A stretch of 64,000 nucleotides of DNA, taken from Hyphomonadaceae bacterium. GTDB lineage: Bacteria > Pseudomonadota > Alphaproteobacteria > Caulobacterales > Hyphomonadaceae. The DNA lies in NCBI GenBank assembly GCA_022760335.1, contig JALEGE010000205.1, forward strand, positions 37,386-101,385, in the 5' to 3' direction. Positions within the stretch are counted from its first letter, which is position 1. Each line of letters begins with the position of its first letter. This document shows positions 10,406-19,000 of this stretch, one piece after another. Below the pieces are notes generated by a model. It did not search any database, had not been told where the DNA came from, and saw only the letters and a program-made list of their open reading frames with translations. A program made the position numbers and the translations under genes.

Positions 10406-10833
10406 CGGCCGGTGCGGAAGGCCTTGCGGCCGATATAGGGATTGGCCTTGGGGGCCTGAGCTTCCGCATTTTCAGGCTCAGATGAGCCCTCGGGTTCAGG
10501 TGCTTTCCAATCGGAGCTCAGCACGGTGCGGATATGCGTGAGTGCCATGGAAGCAGTCTTGATCTCGTCCGCATCGACATCCGGGTCGACCCGTCTGGCC
10601 AGCATCTTCATATGGTGGGCCGACAGGGCATCGAGCGTTTTGGCAAAGACATCCTCGCCGAGCGTATTGCGCAGGCGCAGAATGTCTTCCCGTGTCTGCT
10701 TGCCGGCATTGACCTGTTTCTTGGCGAGCTTGATCGCTGCAGATGACCAGTCGCGCGCGGGGATTCCGGAGAACACATCCGGCGTGTTCACAATGGTTTC
10801 CAGGACGGCACGGCCATCGACAGTCAGGCTCAT
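10402..10833 (-). CDS. Uncharacterised 143-aa protein, translationally coupled to ParA
   Basis: Start ATG overlaps parA stop (ATGA at 10830-10833); mostly helical, acidic Pro/Ala-rich C-terminus; convergent with terL, sharing palindromic CTAG at 10402-10405 as overlapping stop codons. Confidence 0.75.
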   Translation of the reverse strand: MSLTVDGRAVLETIVNTPDVFSGIPARDWSSAAIKLAKKQVNAGKQTREDILRLRNTLGEDVFAKTLDALSAHHMKMLARRVDPDVDADEIKTASMALTHIRTVLSSDWKAPEPEGSSEPENAEAQAPKANPYIGRKAFRTGR

Positions 10834-11714
10834 TTCAACAGCTCCACGAGTTCCTTGTGCAGGGCGTCCAGGGTGCCCAATGCTTCACCCGGCCATTTTT
10901 GTGCCAGGGTCGGTGCATGGCCAAGCTCGATCGGGTTGACCGCGAAATCCGGTGTCGCCGGGATAATCGTGCTCAGCATGGCATAATCCGTATCGCCGCC
11001 CTCGGCGCCTTCTGCCATAGCATTTAAGACGATTCTCTGATGCGCGCTGTTGGTGAAGCGTGTGGCGAGCACATAAGGCAGGCCATCGCCGGAATCCCGG
11101 TTCAGTTGCGGCAACACATCACCGATGAAGAGATCCAGACCCAACGTCGACATGAAGTCCGGAATGGTCGGCACGATCAGAAGGTCCGAGGCTGCAAGCA
11201 CTGTTTCGGTCATGGCCGAGATGCCTGGCGGGCAGTCGCACAGGATAATATCGAATTCCTTGCGCAGATGCTCCAGGTCCGCTGTCAGCCTGTTGCCGAC
11301 GCGGCCTTCAATGGCGTGCATCGAAAAGCCCTGCGATGTCAGCTCATAAATCAGCGAACGCTCGGTGCGGCGCAGGCCGGGCGAGCAGGCGACCAGCGAG
11401 ATATCGAGCGTACGGCCCGTATGCGTGACATCACTGGCGCGCGGGGTGACGAATTCCGACAGGCGCATCATGCGCTCGCCAAAGAAATTCTCGTCGAGAT
11501 AATCCGTGACTGTCTTGTGGCTGGCAATTGCTTCGTAAAGGCGCTCATCGCCGCCGCGCCCGAACACGATCATTGAGGCATTGGCCTGCATATCGAGATC
11601 GACCACCAGTGTGCGCCGGCCTTCGGCGGCGAAAGCTTCAGCCAGGCTGACGCAGGTTGTGGTCTTGCCGACCCCTCCCTTGGAATTGGCAATAGAAATG
11701 ATCTTTCCGGACAT
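10830..11714 (-). CDS. ParA/MinD-superfamily ATPase
   Basis: 294 aa; deviant Walker A SKGGVGKTTTCVSLAEA, LVVDLDMQANAS, IILCDCPPG. Confidence 0.92.
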   Translation of the reverse strand: MSGKIISIANSKGGVGKTTTCVSLAEAFAAEGRRTLVVDLDMQANASMIVFGRGGDERLYEAIASHKTVTDYLDENFFGERMMRLSEFVTPRASDVTHTGRTLDISLVACSPGLRRTERSLIYELTSQGFSMHAIEGRVGNRLTADLEHLRKEFDIILCDCPPGISAMTETVLAASDLLIVPTIPDFMSTLGLDLFIGDVLPQLNRDSGDGLPYVLATRFTNSAHQRIVLNAMAEGAEGGDTDYAMLSTIIPATPDFAVNPIELGHAPTLAQKWPGEALGTLDALHKELVELLK

Positions 11715-11864
11715 TCTTCCTCTCCGACCAAGCCCTCGCAGAGGCGGTGCGATAACCGGCTTTCCGCTGGGTGACTAGCGCCACTGTAGCAAAGATTGCG
11801 GAAAACGAAGGGGCTTTCCATGATTTTAAACGCTTAAACTTCTGAAAGATTGGGGGTTTTCGAA

Positions 11865-11885
11865 GAACAATCCGACTGGGAATTG
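11865..11885 (+). promoter_or_regulatory. Putative GTA regulatory element, copy 2 (upstream of portal)
   Basis: ACAATCCGACTGGG at 11867-11880, identical to the terL-upstream copy. Confidence 0.55.
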
Positions 11886-11942
11886 TGCCGCGCTAAAAAC
11901 ACTCATCGTCGAAAAATCCAGAAAACAGACGGAGCGCGGTCC

Positions 11943-13082
11943 ATGGTTTGGCCTTTTCCTGCGCGCAGCGAGTCAAAGACTGCTGGCGTGCCTCTCGTTG
12001 CCCTGGCCCAGCTCGGGTCGCCAAGATGGGGGCCGCGCAGCCCGGCGGCACTAACCCGCGATGGTTATCTCGAAAACGCGGTGGCCTATCGCTGTGTACG
12101 CATGGTGGCAGAAGCCGCCGCCAGCGTGCCGCTGCGCACTGAAGATGAAGGCCTGGCCAGCCTGCTCGCCCGTCCACTTCCGGATATGGATGGCACCAGC
12201 CTGCTGCAGAGCTTGCACGCGCATCTCCAGATCACTGGCAATGCCTATCTCGAAGCCGTCAGCCTGGCCGATGATGAACCGCCCGGCGCGCTCTTTGTGC
12301 TGCGCCCGGACCGGATGAAGGCCAATACCGGTTTCAATGGCTGGATCGAGGGCTGGACCTATGAGGTGGGCCGCACCAAACGCGCCATTCAACGCAGTGA
12401 CGATGGCTGGCTGCCCGTCCTGCATTTCAAACTCTTCAATCCGGGTGATGATATTTACGGCCTCTCGCCGCTCGCCCCGGCGCGCAAGGCGCTGGACATG
12501 CACAATGCCGGCGCGGACTGGCAAAAGGCGCTGATCGACAATTCCGCCCGGCCCTCCGGTGCGCTGGTCTATGGCCAGGACGGCGCGCGGATGACCGATG
12601 AACAATTCTCGCGTCTGAAGGACGAGTTGGAAAGCGCCCATACTGGCTTTGCCAATGCCGGCCGGCCCCTGCTGCTCGAAGGTGGGCTCGATTGGAAACC
12701 CATGTCGCTGTCACCCGCCGACATGGACTTCCGCGAGGCGCGCAACACCGCGGCGCGCGAAATCGCGCTGGCCTTTGGTGTGCCACCCATGTTGCTGGGT
12801 ATTCCCGGCGACAACACGTATTCGAATTATCGCGAGGCCAATGCGGCCTTCTGGAAGATGACCGTCCTGCCGCTGGCCCAGCGTGTGGCCTCGGCGCTGT
12901 CGAACTGGCTCGTCCCGCGCTTTCCCTCTGCGGGCCCGGTCACCTGCTGTGTCGACAGCGTTCCCGCACTGGCCGGTGAGCGCGCTGATCTCTTTGCCAA
13001 GCTGGATCAGGCGAGCTTCCTGACCGAAGCGGAAAAGCGCAGCCTCGCCGGCCTCGCGCCGCGCTCTGGAGGTCCGGCATGA
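11943..13082 (+). CDS. GTA/phage portal protein (g3)
   Basis: HK97-type portal: YLENAVAYRCVRMVAEAAASVPL..., FGVPPMLLGIPGDNTYSNYREANAAFWK; ATG at 11943 preferred over ORF start 11850. Confidence 0.93.
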   Translation: MVWPFPARSESKTAGVPLVALAQLGSPRWGPRSPAALTRDGYLENAVAYRCVRMVAEAAASVPLRTEDEGLASLLARPLPDMDGTSLLQSLHAHLQITGNAYLEAVSLADDEPPGALFVLRPDRMKANTGFNGWIEGWTYEVGRTKRAIQRSDDGWLPVLHFKLFNPGDDIYGLSPLAPARKALDMHNAGADWQKALIDNSARPSGALVYGQDGARMTDEQFSRLKDELESAHTGFANAGRPLLLEGGLDWKPMSLSPADMDFREARNTAAREIALAFGVPPMLLGIPGDNTYSNYREANAAFWKMTVLPLAQRVASALSNWLVPRFPSAGPVTCCVDSVPALAGERADLFAKLDQASFLTEAEKRSLAGLAPRSGGPA

Positions 13083-13321
13083 CTGCGGCCTTGCCAGGCC
13101 CAGAGCGCCGGCTGACTTATGGTGTGATCATTACACTCGTCGTGCAATTTGCGGCGGGATTCATGTGGGCCGGCAGTGCGGGCGAGCGGCTGGAGAATGT
13201 CGAGGCAAGCTTGGCTGTTACGAGGACAGACCATGTGCGTCTTGCGCGGGTGGAAACCAAGATCGAGGCGATCAGCGCCCAGCTCGACCGGATCGAACAT
13301 CGCCTGGAGTCCCAGGAATGA
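13079..13321 (+). CDS. GTA small membrane protein (g3.5-like)
   Basis: 80 aa, one TM then coiled coil, in the RcGTA g3.5 position, overlapping both neighbours. Confidence 0.75.
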   Translation: MTAALPGPERRLTYGVIITLVVQFAAGFMWAGSAGERLENVEASLAVTRTDHVRLARVETKIEAISAQLDRIEHRLESQE

Positions 13322-13731
13322 CCGGCCCGCTGCTGATCGAAGGGTACGCTGCCCTGAATGACCTGCCGGATCAGGTTGGCGACCGCATTCGCGCCGGGGC
13401 TTTCTCGCGCAGCCTCCGTGGTGGCGGCGGTGGCATCCCGATGCTGCTACAGCACAAGTCCGGCGCCATTGCCGGGCGGTGGACGCGCATTGTCGAGACA
13501 GGCGTTGGGCTGATGGTGCGCGGCCTTGTCGAGGCGCCCGGAGCGCTCGCCCTTATCAATTCAGGCCTGGATGGCCTGTCCATCGGGTTTCGCCCGCGTC
13601 TTGCCCGACCCCTGGTTGGCGGCGGGCGCGACCTCATCGACCTCGACCTGGTCGAGATTTCCCTTGTCGCTCATCCGATGCAGCCGGCGGCGAGGTTCAA
13701 GGTGCCGGGGCTCAATCGAGCCGCGGCCTAA
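13318..13731 (+). CDS. GTA prohead protease (HK97 family, g4)
   Basis: MTGPLLIEGYAALNDLPDQVGDRIRAGAFSRSL...PMLLQHKSGAIAGRW...GLSIGFRP...LVEISLVAHPMQPAARF; ATG at 13318 in ORF 13165..13731. Confidence 0.92.
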   Translation: MTGPLLIEGYAALNDLPDQVGDRIRAGAFSRSLRGGGGGIPMLLQHKSGAIAGRWTRIVETGVGLMVRGLVEAPGALALINSGLDGLSIGFRPRLARPLVGGGRDLIDLDLVEISLVAHPMQPAARFKVPGLNRAAA

Positions 13732-13758
13732 TCGCTGCCCCTGGTCCAAGGAGACACC

Positions 13759-14940
13759 ATGACCACCGAAACCAAGATGGCCCGCCCCGGATCGGGGTCG
13801 GGCGACGCTGACCTCATGGCCGCGTTCGAGGCCTACAAGCAGGCCAATGATGCGCGCCTGAGCGAAATCGAAACGCGCGGAAAGGCCGATCCGCTCACCG
13901 ATGAACGCCTCGCGCGCATCGACCGGCGGCTAGAAGCGCTCAGCCTGAAATCGGCCACGCCGGCTGTCTCGGCCACCACGCCGAAAGCTGACACCGCACA
14001 GACTGAAGCCTGGCAACGCTATCTGCGCACGGGCGATGAAAGCGGGATTTCCCGCCTGGATACCAAGTCGCTCAACACGGGCGATGATGCCCAGGGCGGC
14101 TATGTTGCTCCGCCAGAGCTTGACCGTCTGATCGAGGCTCGCCTGCAGGTGGCTTCGCCTATGCGCTCGATTGCGACGGTGCGCCAGACTTCTGCGGGTG
14201 CCTACAAGAAACCAGTTGGTCTCGGCGCAGCGGCGACCTGGGGCGATGAAACCACCGCCCGCGACACACCAACCACGGCGCCGACGCTCGCCCTGCTCGA
14301 CTTCCCTGTGGGCGAACTCTACGCCATGCCGGCGGCCACGCAGACCATCCTGGAAGACACCTATGCCGACATCGATGCCTGGCTGGCCGATGAGGTCGAG
14401 ATCGCCTTTTCCGCCCAGGAAAGTGCGGCCTTCGTTAGCGGCGATGGCGATGGCAAGCCCAAGGGCTTCCTCGACTACACCATCGTCGCCGATGCCTCCC
14501 ACACCTGGGGCTCGATCGGCTCTGTGGCCGGCGACTTCACGCTCGATGATCCGGCCGACCAGTTGATCGACTTGATCTATGCGCCGAAATCCCAGTTCCG
14601 CGCCAATGGCCGCTTTGTGATGAACCGCCGCACGGTCTCGGCGGTGCGCAAGCTGAAGGACACTGATGGCCGATATATCTGGCAGCCCGGCTCGGGCGGT
14701 GATGCGGCCACCATCTTCGGTTATCCGGTCACCGAGATCGAAGACATGCCGGACATCGCCGCGACCAATGCCGCCATTGCCTTCGGTGATTTCCGCCGCG
14801 GCTATCTCATCGTCGACCGCCAGGGCTCCCGCGTCCTGCGCGACCCCTTCTCTTCGAAGCCTTACGTCCTGTTCTACACCTCCAAGCGTGTGGGCGGCGG
14901 CGTGCAGAACTTCGACGCCATCAAGGTGATGGTCTTCTAG
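13759..14940 (+). CDS. GTA major capsid protein (HK97 fold, g5)
   Basis: 393 aa; N-terminal coiled-coil delta domain then GYVAPPELDRLIEARLQVASPMRSIATVRQT... PKGFLDYT. Confidence 0.94.
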   Translation: MTTETKMARPGSGSGDADLMAAFEAYKQANDARLSEIETRGKADPLTDERLARIDRRLEALSLKSATPAVSATTPKADTAQTEAWQRYLRTGDESGISRLDTKSLNTGDDAQGGYVAPPELDRLIEARLQVASPMRSIATVRQTSAGAYKKPVGLGAAATWGDETTARDTPTTAPTLALLDFPVGELYAMPAATQTILEDTYADIDAWLADEVEIAFSAQESAAFVSGDGDGKPKGFLDYTIVADASHTWGSIGSVAGDFTLDDPADQLIDLIYAPKSQFRANGRFVMNRRTVSAVRKLKDTDGRYIWQPGSGGDAATIFGYPVTEIEDMPDIAATNAAIAFGDFRRGYLIVDRQGSRVLRDPFSSKPYVLFYTSKRVGGGVQNFDAIKVMVF

Positions 14941-14963
14941 ATCCCCGAGACCACCCACCTTGC

Positions 14964-14998
14964 GCGGGGCCCGGTTCCTCCCCCTGTCCGGGCCCCGC
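14964..14998 (+). terminator. Candidate intra-operon terminator/attenuator or mRNA-processing hairpin
   Basis: Perfect 11-bp stem GCGGGGCCCGG (14964-14974) / CCGGGCCCCGC (14988-14998), 13-nt loop, followed by ATTCCTTTTCTT. Confidence 0.7.
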
Positions 14999-15031
14999 AT
15001 TCCTTTTCTTCCGCGCCTTTTTCGAGAGGAC

Positions 15032-15598
15032 ATGCCCATGACCCTGACGGTGATCACACCGCCAGCCACCCCGCCTGTGGCGCTCGCCGAGATGAAAGCC
15101 TTCCTGCGCATCGGCCATGACAGCGAGGATACGCTGGTGGCAGACCTGACAGAGGCCGCGACCGGGCAGGTCGAGGGCCTGCTCGGTAAGGTGCTCGTCA
15201 CGCGCACGCTGGAGCGCTGTTACCAGGCCTGGCCACCGACCCTGAGCGGGCGCGGCGCGCATTTGCGGCCTGGTCCGGTCTCGGCGCTGACCAGTGTGAC
15301 TGTCCTTGATGCAGATGATGTCGGCGAGGATGTCACCTCGCGGTTCAAGCTGGATTGCGGGCGGTTGAGACTGCGGCCCTGGAGTTTTGCGCCCGCGATC
15401 CCCGCGGGTGGATTGGTGAAGGTGCGCTTTGAGGCCGGTTATGGTGCGGCCAGTGCGGTGCCGGCAGATCTTATCCTCGCGGTTCAACGCATGGCCCAGG
15501 AGACCTATCGCTCCGCCGAGTTCGGCGATGGCCGGAGCCCTGGGGTGCCGCGTGATGTGGAAGGCCTGCTCGCGGCGTATCGGGAAATCCGGCTATGA
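15032..15598 (+). CDS. GTA head-tail adaptor (g6-like)
   Basis: MPMTLTVITPPATPPVALAEMKAFLRIGHDSEDTLVADLTEAATGQVE...; gp6-like head-tail connector pattern; ATG at 15032 or 15038. Confidence 0.88.
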   Translation: MPMTLTVITPPATPPVALAEMKAFLRIGHDSEDTLVADLTEAATGQVEGLLGKVLVTRTLERCYQAWPPTLSGRGAHLRPGPVSALTSVTVLDADDVGEDVTSRFKLDCGRLRLRPWSFAPAIPAGGLVKVRFEAGYGAASAVPADLILAVQRMAQETYRSAEFGDGRSPGVPRDVEGLLAAYREIRL

Positions 15599-16020
15599 GC
15601 GGCCTGCCTGTCACTGCCGAGCGCGATGTGGCAAGCGCGATGCTGGCCGCGCTGCGCACCGATCCTGGCGTGATCGCCGCGTTTGGATCGCCGCCGCGAA
15701 TTTTTGACGATGAGACTCGCCGCGCGCCATACCCGTTTGCCATACTGGAGCGCCATGAGAGCGAACCAGCAGGTGCGAGCCTGAGCGAAGGCCAGGTCCA
15801 CCGCCTGACATTCACTACCGCTTCGCGCGCTGGTGGGCGCTTGGCCGCAAAAACACTGATCGGGGCGTTGCGCCGCGCAGCGGAGGGGGCAGATCTCAGC
15901 CTCACCGGCCAGCGCGTTGTGCTGATTCAGGCTGTCTATGCCGATGTGGTGCGCACATCCGACCGCGCCAGTTTTCGCGGCTTGCTCCGTATCCGGATTA
16001 TAACAGAGGAGGCGGCGTGA
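15595..16020 (+). CDS. GTA tail terminator (DUF3168, g8-like)
   Basis: AMLAALRTDPGVIAAFGSPPRIFDDETRRAPYPFAILERHE... Confidence 0.85.
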   Translation: MSGLPVTAERDVASAMLAALRTDPGVIAAFGSPPRIFDDETRRAPYPFAILERHESEPAGASLSEGQVHRLTFTTASRAGGRLAAKTLIGALRRAAEGADLSLTGQRVVLIQAVYADVVRTSDRASFRGLLRIRIITEEAA

Positions 16021-16430
16021 TGGCTGGCCAGAAGGGACGCGACGTCCTTATTCGCATTGCAGACGGGCAGGGCGGGTATGAGACCCTTGCCGGCATCCGC
16101 ACCACAAAACTGGAGCTTTCCGCCTCGCGCGTGGATGCGACCAGCGCCGACAGCGCCGAGGCCTGGCGCGAACTGATGACCGCAGCGGGCACCAAGTCTG
16201 CGCGCATCAGCGGCGCGGGCGTGTTCAAGGATGCCACCAGCGATATTCGTATGCGGACCGTCTTTTTCGGGGCGGAGACCCCGGACTGGCAGTTTGTGGT
16301 GCCCGATCTTGGCACGATTTCCGGGCCCTTCATGATCAGCGCGCTGAGCTGGTCGGGTCGCCATGATGGCGAAGCCGAATTTGCCGTGATGCTGGAAAGC
16401 GCCGGCCAGATCCAGTTCGCGGCGGCCTGA
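16017..16430 (+). CDS. GTA major tail tube protein (g9)
   Basis: MAGQKGRDVLIRIADGQGGYETLAGIRTTKLELSASRVDATSADSAEAWREL... Confidence 0.92.
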   Translation: MMAGQKGRDVLIRIADGQGGYETLAGIRTTKLELSASRVDATSADSAEAWRELMTAAGTKSARISGAGVFKDATSDIRMRTVFFGAETPDWQFVVPDLGTISGPFMISALSWSGRHDGEAEFAVMLESAGQIQFAAA

Positions 16431-16729
16431 TGGCAAACCCCGTGCGAGGTGAAGTGGCCGTTCAGATCGGTGAGGTGGACGCATGTCTTTGCCTCACGCT
16501 CGGCGCTTTGGCGGAGATCCAGTCCGCGCTGGAGGCGCATACACTGGGGGAGATTGCTGCGCGCCTTGCGAAGGCGTCTCCGGCAGACATGATGGCAGTT
16601 CTGGCGGCGCTGCTGCGTGGCGGTGGTCATGGTGATCTGGCCGGGCAGTTGGCAAACCTGCCCGTATCGCCAGCCATGGCCGCGCGCTGGATTACCGAAG
16701 CGTTCGAGGCGGCGGTCGATGCGCGCTGA
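16430..16729 (+). CDS. GTA tail assembly protein (g10-like)
   Basis: MANPVRGEVAVQIGEVDACLCLTLGALAEIQSALEAHTLGEIAARL; tail-chaperone position and pattern. Confidence 0.85.
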   Translation: MANPVRGEVAVQIGEVDACLCLTLGALAEIQSALEAHTLGEIAARLAKASPADMMAVLAALLRGGGHGDLAGQLANLPVSPAMAARWITEAFEAAVDAR

Positions 16730-16937
16730 GCCGATCCCGTGGGGCGCGATGTTGCGCGCGGCCCTGCGCCTCGGCCCCACGCCAGGAGCCTTTTGGGCGT
16801 TGTCACTGAAAGAGTGGATCTGGCTCAGCCAGTCCCCGGAAACCCCCGGCCAGCTTGACCGGCAGGGCGCGGCCGCACTGCGCGCCCGATTGAGAGATTT
16901 CGACAAGGGAGACCCATCCGATGGCGGACAATCCTGA
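16719..16937 (+). CDS. GTA tail assembly chaperone (g10.1-like, 72 aa)
   Basis: MRAEPIPWGAMLRAALRLGPTPGAFWALSLKEWIWL; ATG at 16719 overlapping g10 stop. Confidence 0.82.
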   Translation: MRAEPIPWGAMLRAALRLGPTPGAFWALSLKEWIWLSQSPETPGQLDRQGAAALRARLRDFDKGDPSDGGQS

Positions 16938-17298
16938 CGACACTCTAGTAGCAGCGGGCGACGCGCTGATTTCCCTGGCCGAAGGGCCGGGCGTGGCGGC
17001 GGCGCGCGCGCTGGAAGCGGCTTTCGCCGAGGCCGGGGCGAGCATTGAAGCTTCCCTTGCCCGGGCCGCTGAGCGGGGGCGCTTGGACTTCGAGGATATG
17101 GCGGAGGCGATTGCGCGAGATCTCGCCCGGCTGGCTGTCTCATCGGTCTTCGGCAGCGGCGCGCCTGGAGCGGTGCAGCAGACCCTGAATGTCACCCTGC
17201 CGCAATCGGGCGGCAATGCCTCACGCAACCTGCTTGCCAATCGCGGCGCCCTTGAAGCGCTGATGGCGCGGTTCGCCAGTCTGGGAGGACGTCTGTGA
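16921..17298 (+). CDS. GTA short tail tape-measure protein (g11-like)
   Basis: 125 aa Ala-rich helical, RLAVSSVFG...; position between g10.1 and g12. Confidence 0.75.
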   Translation: MADNPDDTLVAAGDALISLAEGPGVAAARALEAAFAEAGASIEASLARAAERGRLDFEDMAEAIARDLARLAVSSVFGSGAPGAVQQTLNVTLPQSGGNASRNLLANRGALEALMARFASLGGRL

Positions 17299-17921
17299 TG
17301 GCTCTGTCTTCCTTTCATGAGGTGCGTTTTCCATTGGCCATTGCCTTTGGCGCGATTGGTGGGCCGGAGCGACGCACAGACATTATTCAGCTCGCCAGTG
17401 GAGCCGAACAGCGCACGGCCAGTTGGTCTGGCTCCCGCCGGCGTTGGGATGTGGGCAGTGCCGTGCAGACGCTGGAAGAGTTACACGATCTAACCGCGTT
17501 CTTTGAAGCCCGGCGTGGGGCGCTTTATGGCTTCCGTTTCCGGGACTTCACCGATGATCGCTCCTGCGGGCCGGAGCAGGACCCCGCGCCGACAGACCAG
17601 GCGCTCGGCATAGGCGATGACGGCGAGACCGAATTCCAGCTTGTGAAACATTATGGCGATTATGCCCGCCCGATCCTGAAACCTGTGACTGGCAGTGTTC
17701 GCATCGCCCTTGACGGCGTGGAGCAAAGCTCAGGTTTCAGTGTGGACAACACGACCGGAGTGGTGACCTTTTCCTCCGCCCCTGGCGTGGGCGTTGCCAT
17801 CACTGCCGGCTTCGAATTCGACTGTCCAGCCCGGTTTGACACAGATCGGCTGGAGGCCAGCCTAGAGGGGTTTGGTGCCGGCCGCATTGTGAATGCCCAG
17901 CTTGTGGAATTGATCGGATAG
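17295..17921 (+). CDS. GTA distal tail protein (DUF2460, g12)
   Basis: FHEVRFPLAIAFGAIGGPERRTDIIQLASGAEQRTASWSGSRRRWDVG... Confidence 0.93.
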   Translation: MMALSSFHEVRFPLAIAFGAIGGPERRTDIIQLASGAEQRTASWSGSRRRWDVGSAVQTLEELHDLTAFFEARRGALYGFRFRDFTDDRSCGPEQDPAPTDQALGIGDDGETEFQLVKHYGDYARPILKPVTGSVRIALDGVEQSSGFSVDNTTGVVTFSSAPGVGVAITAGFEFDCPARFDTDRLEASLEGFGAGRIVNAQLVELIG

Positions 17922-17924
17922 GTC

Positions 17925-18554
17925 ATGGTTACGCTGATTTCCAAACCGGCGGAAGCTGCACGCCATGTCTGCCTCGGCTGGGTGTTGACGCGCGGGGATG
18001 GTTTCACCCTGCGCCTGACCGGGCATGACAAGCCTCTCACCATAGTGGGCGAAACCTATGAGCCTGGCGCGGCGCTGGAGGCGAGCAGTTTTACCCGCAC
18101 CACAGATCTTGAGCCCGGTCATGCTTCCGTGCGTGGCGCGTTGGATGCCGAAGCGATTACCGAAGAAGACATTCTTACCGGTACCTGGGATGGAGCCCGT
18201 GTTGATGTCTATCGGCTCGACTGGCTGGCGCTGTCGGTTATTGAGCTGATCTGGAGCGGGCGGCTGGCCCGTGTGGAGTGGCAGGGTGAGCGGTTCGAGG
18301 CTGATCTTGTCTCGCTGAAAGTCGATCTCGACCGCCTGATCGGGCGGCAATTCCTACGCCAGTGCGATGCTGTGCTGGGCGATGCGCGCTGTGGCGTGGA
18401 TCTGGAGAACCCGGCCTTTGAGGGCCTGATCTGCGACCAACAGCTTACGACCTGCATCGAAACCTTCGCTAATGTTGAGAACTTTCGCGGCTTTCCGCAT
18501 ATGCCCGGCAACGATTTCATTCTGGCTGGCCCGGCGGCAGGGACGGGCGAATGA
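17925..18554 (+). CDS. GTA baseplate hub protein (DUF2163, g13)
   Basis: 209 aa with Cys array QCDAVLGDARCGVD...ICDQQLTTC, matching the iron-sulfur-type hub signature. Confidence 0.93.
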   Translation: MVTLISKPAEAARHVCLGWVLTRGDGFTLRLTGHDKPLTIVGETYEPGAALEASSFTRTTDLEPGHASVRGALDAEAITEEDILTGTWDGARVDVYRLDWLALSVIELIWSGRLARVEWQGERFEADLVSLKVDLDRLIGRQFLRQCDAVLGDARCGVDLENPAFEGLICDQQLTTCIETFANVENFRGFPHMPGNDFILAGPAAGTGE

Positions 18555-18997
18555 CCCGTGCGGAAATTTTGACCGAGGCGCGCGGCTGGCTCGGCACGCC
18601 TTATCGCCATCAGGCGAGTGTGCGGGGGGCAGGCGCAGATTGCCTTGGCTTTCTGCGCGGGGTCTGGCGTGGCTGTGTCGGCGATGAACCGGAAGCCGTC
18701 CCGGCTTATACGCCCGATTGGGCAGAGCTGACGGGCGAGGACACCTTGCTTGCCGCCGCCCGCCGGCATCTTGTGGAAATCCCGGTAGGTGCCGTGCGCG
18801 AGGGTGACATCCTGCTGTTTCGCATGGCTGCTGGCGTGCCGGCCAAGCATTGCGCGCTGGTCAGTGCCTGCCAGGCCGGCCGCGCGTGCCGCATCCTGCA
18901 CGCCTATTGGGGGCGCGGGGTCACCGAAACCCGGCTCGTACCCTGGTGGTCGCGGCGTATTACGGCGGCGTTTTCCTTTCCTGGATTGGAGGTCTGA
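18551..18997 (+). CDS. GTA NlpC/P60-family cell-wall peptidase (g14)
   Basis: ARGWLGTPYRHQASVRGAGADCLGFLRGVWR...PAKHCALVSA. Confidence 0.93.
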   Translation: MTRAEILTEARGWLGTPYRHQASVRGAGADCLGFLRGVWRGCVGDEPEAVPAYTPDWAELTGEDTLLAAARRHLVEIPVGAVREGDILLFRMAAGVPAKHCALVSACQAGRACRILHAYWGRGVTETRLVPWWSRRITAAFSFPGLEV

Positions 18998-19000
18998 GCC

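Noticed and set aside
13930-15207. Long antisense ORF (425 aa) over capsid and adaptor genes
   Set aside because: High-GC shadow ORF opposite well-supported GTA genes; no recognisable domain.
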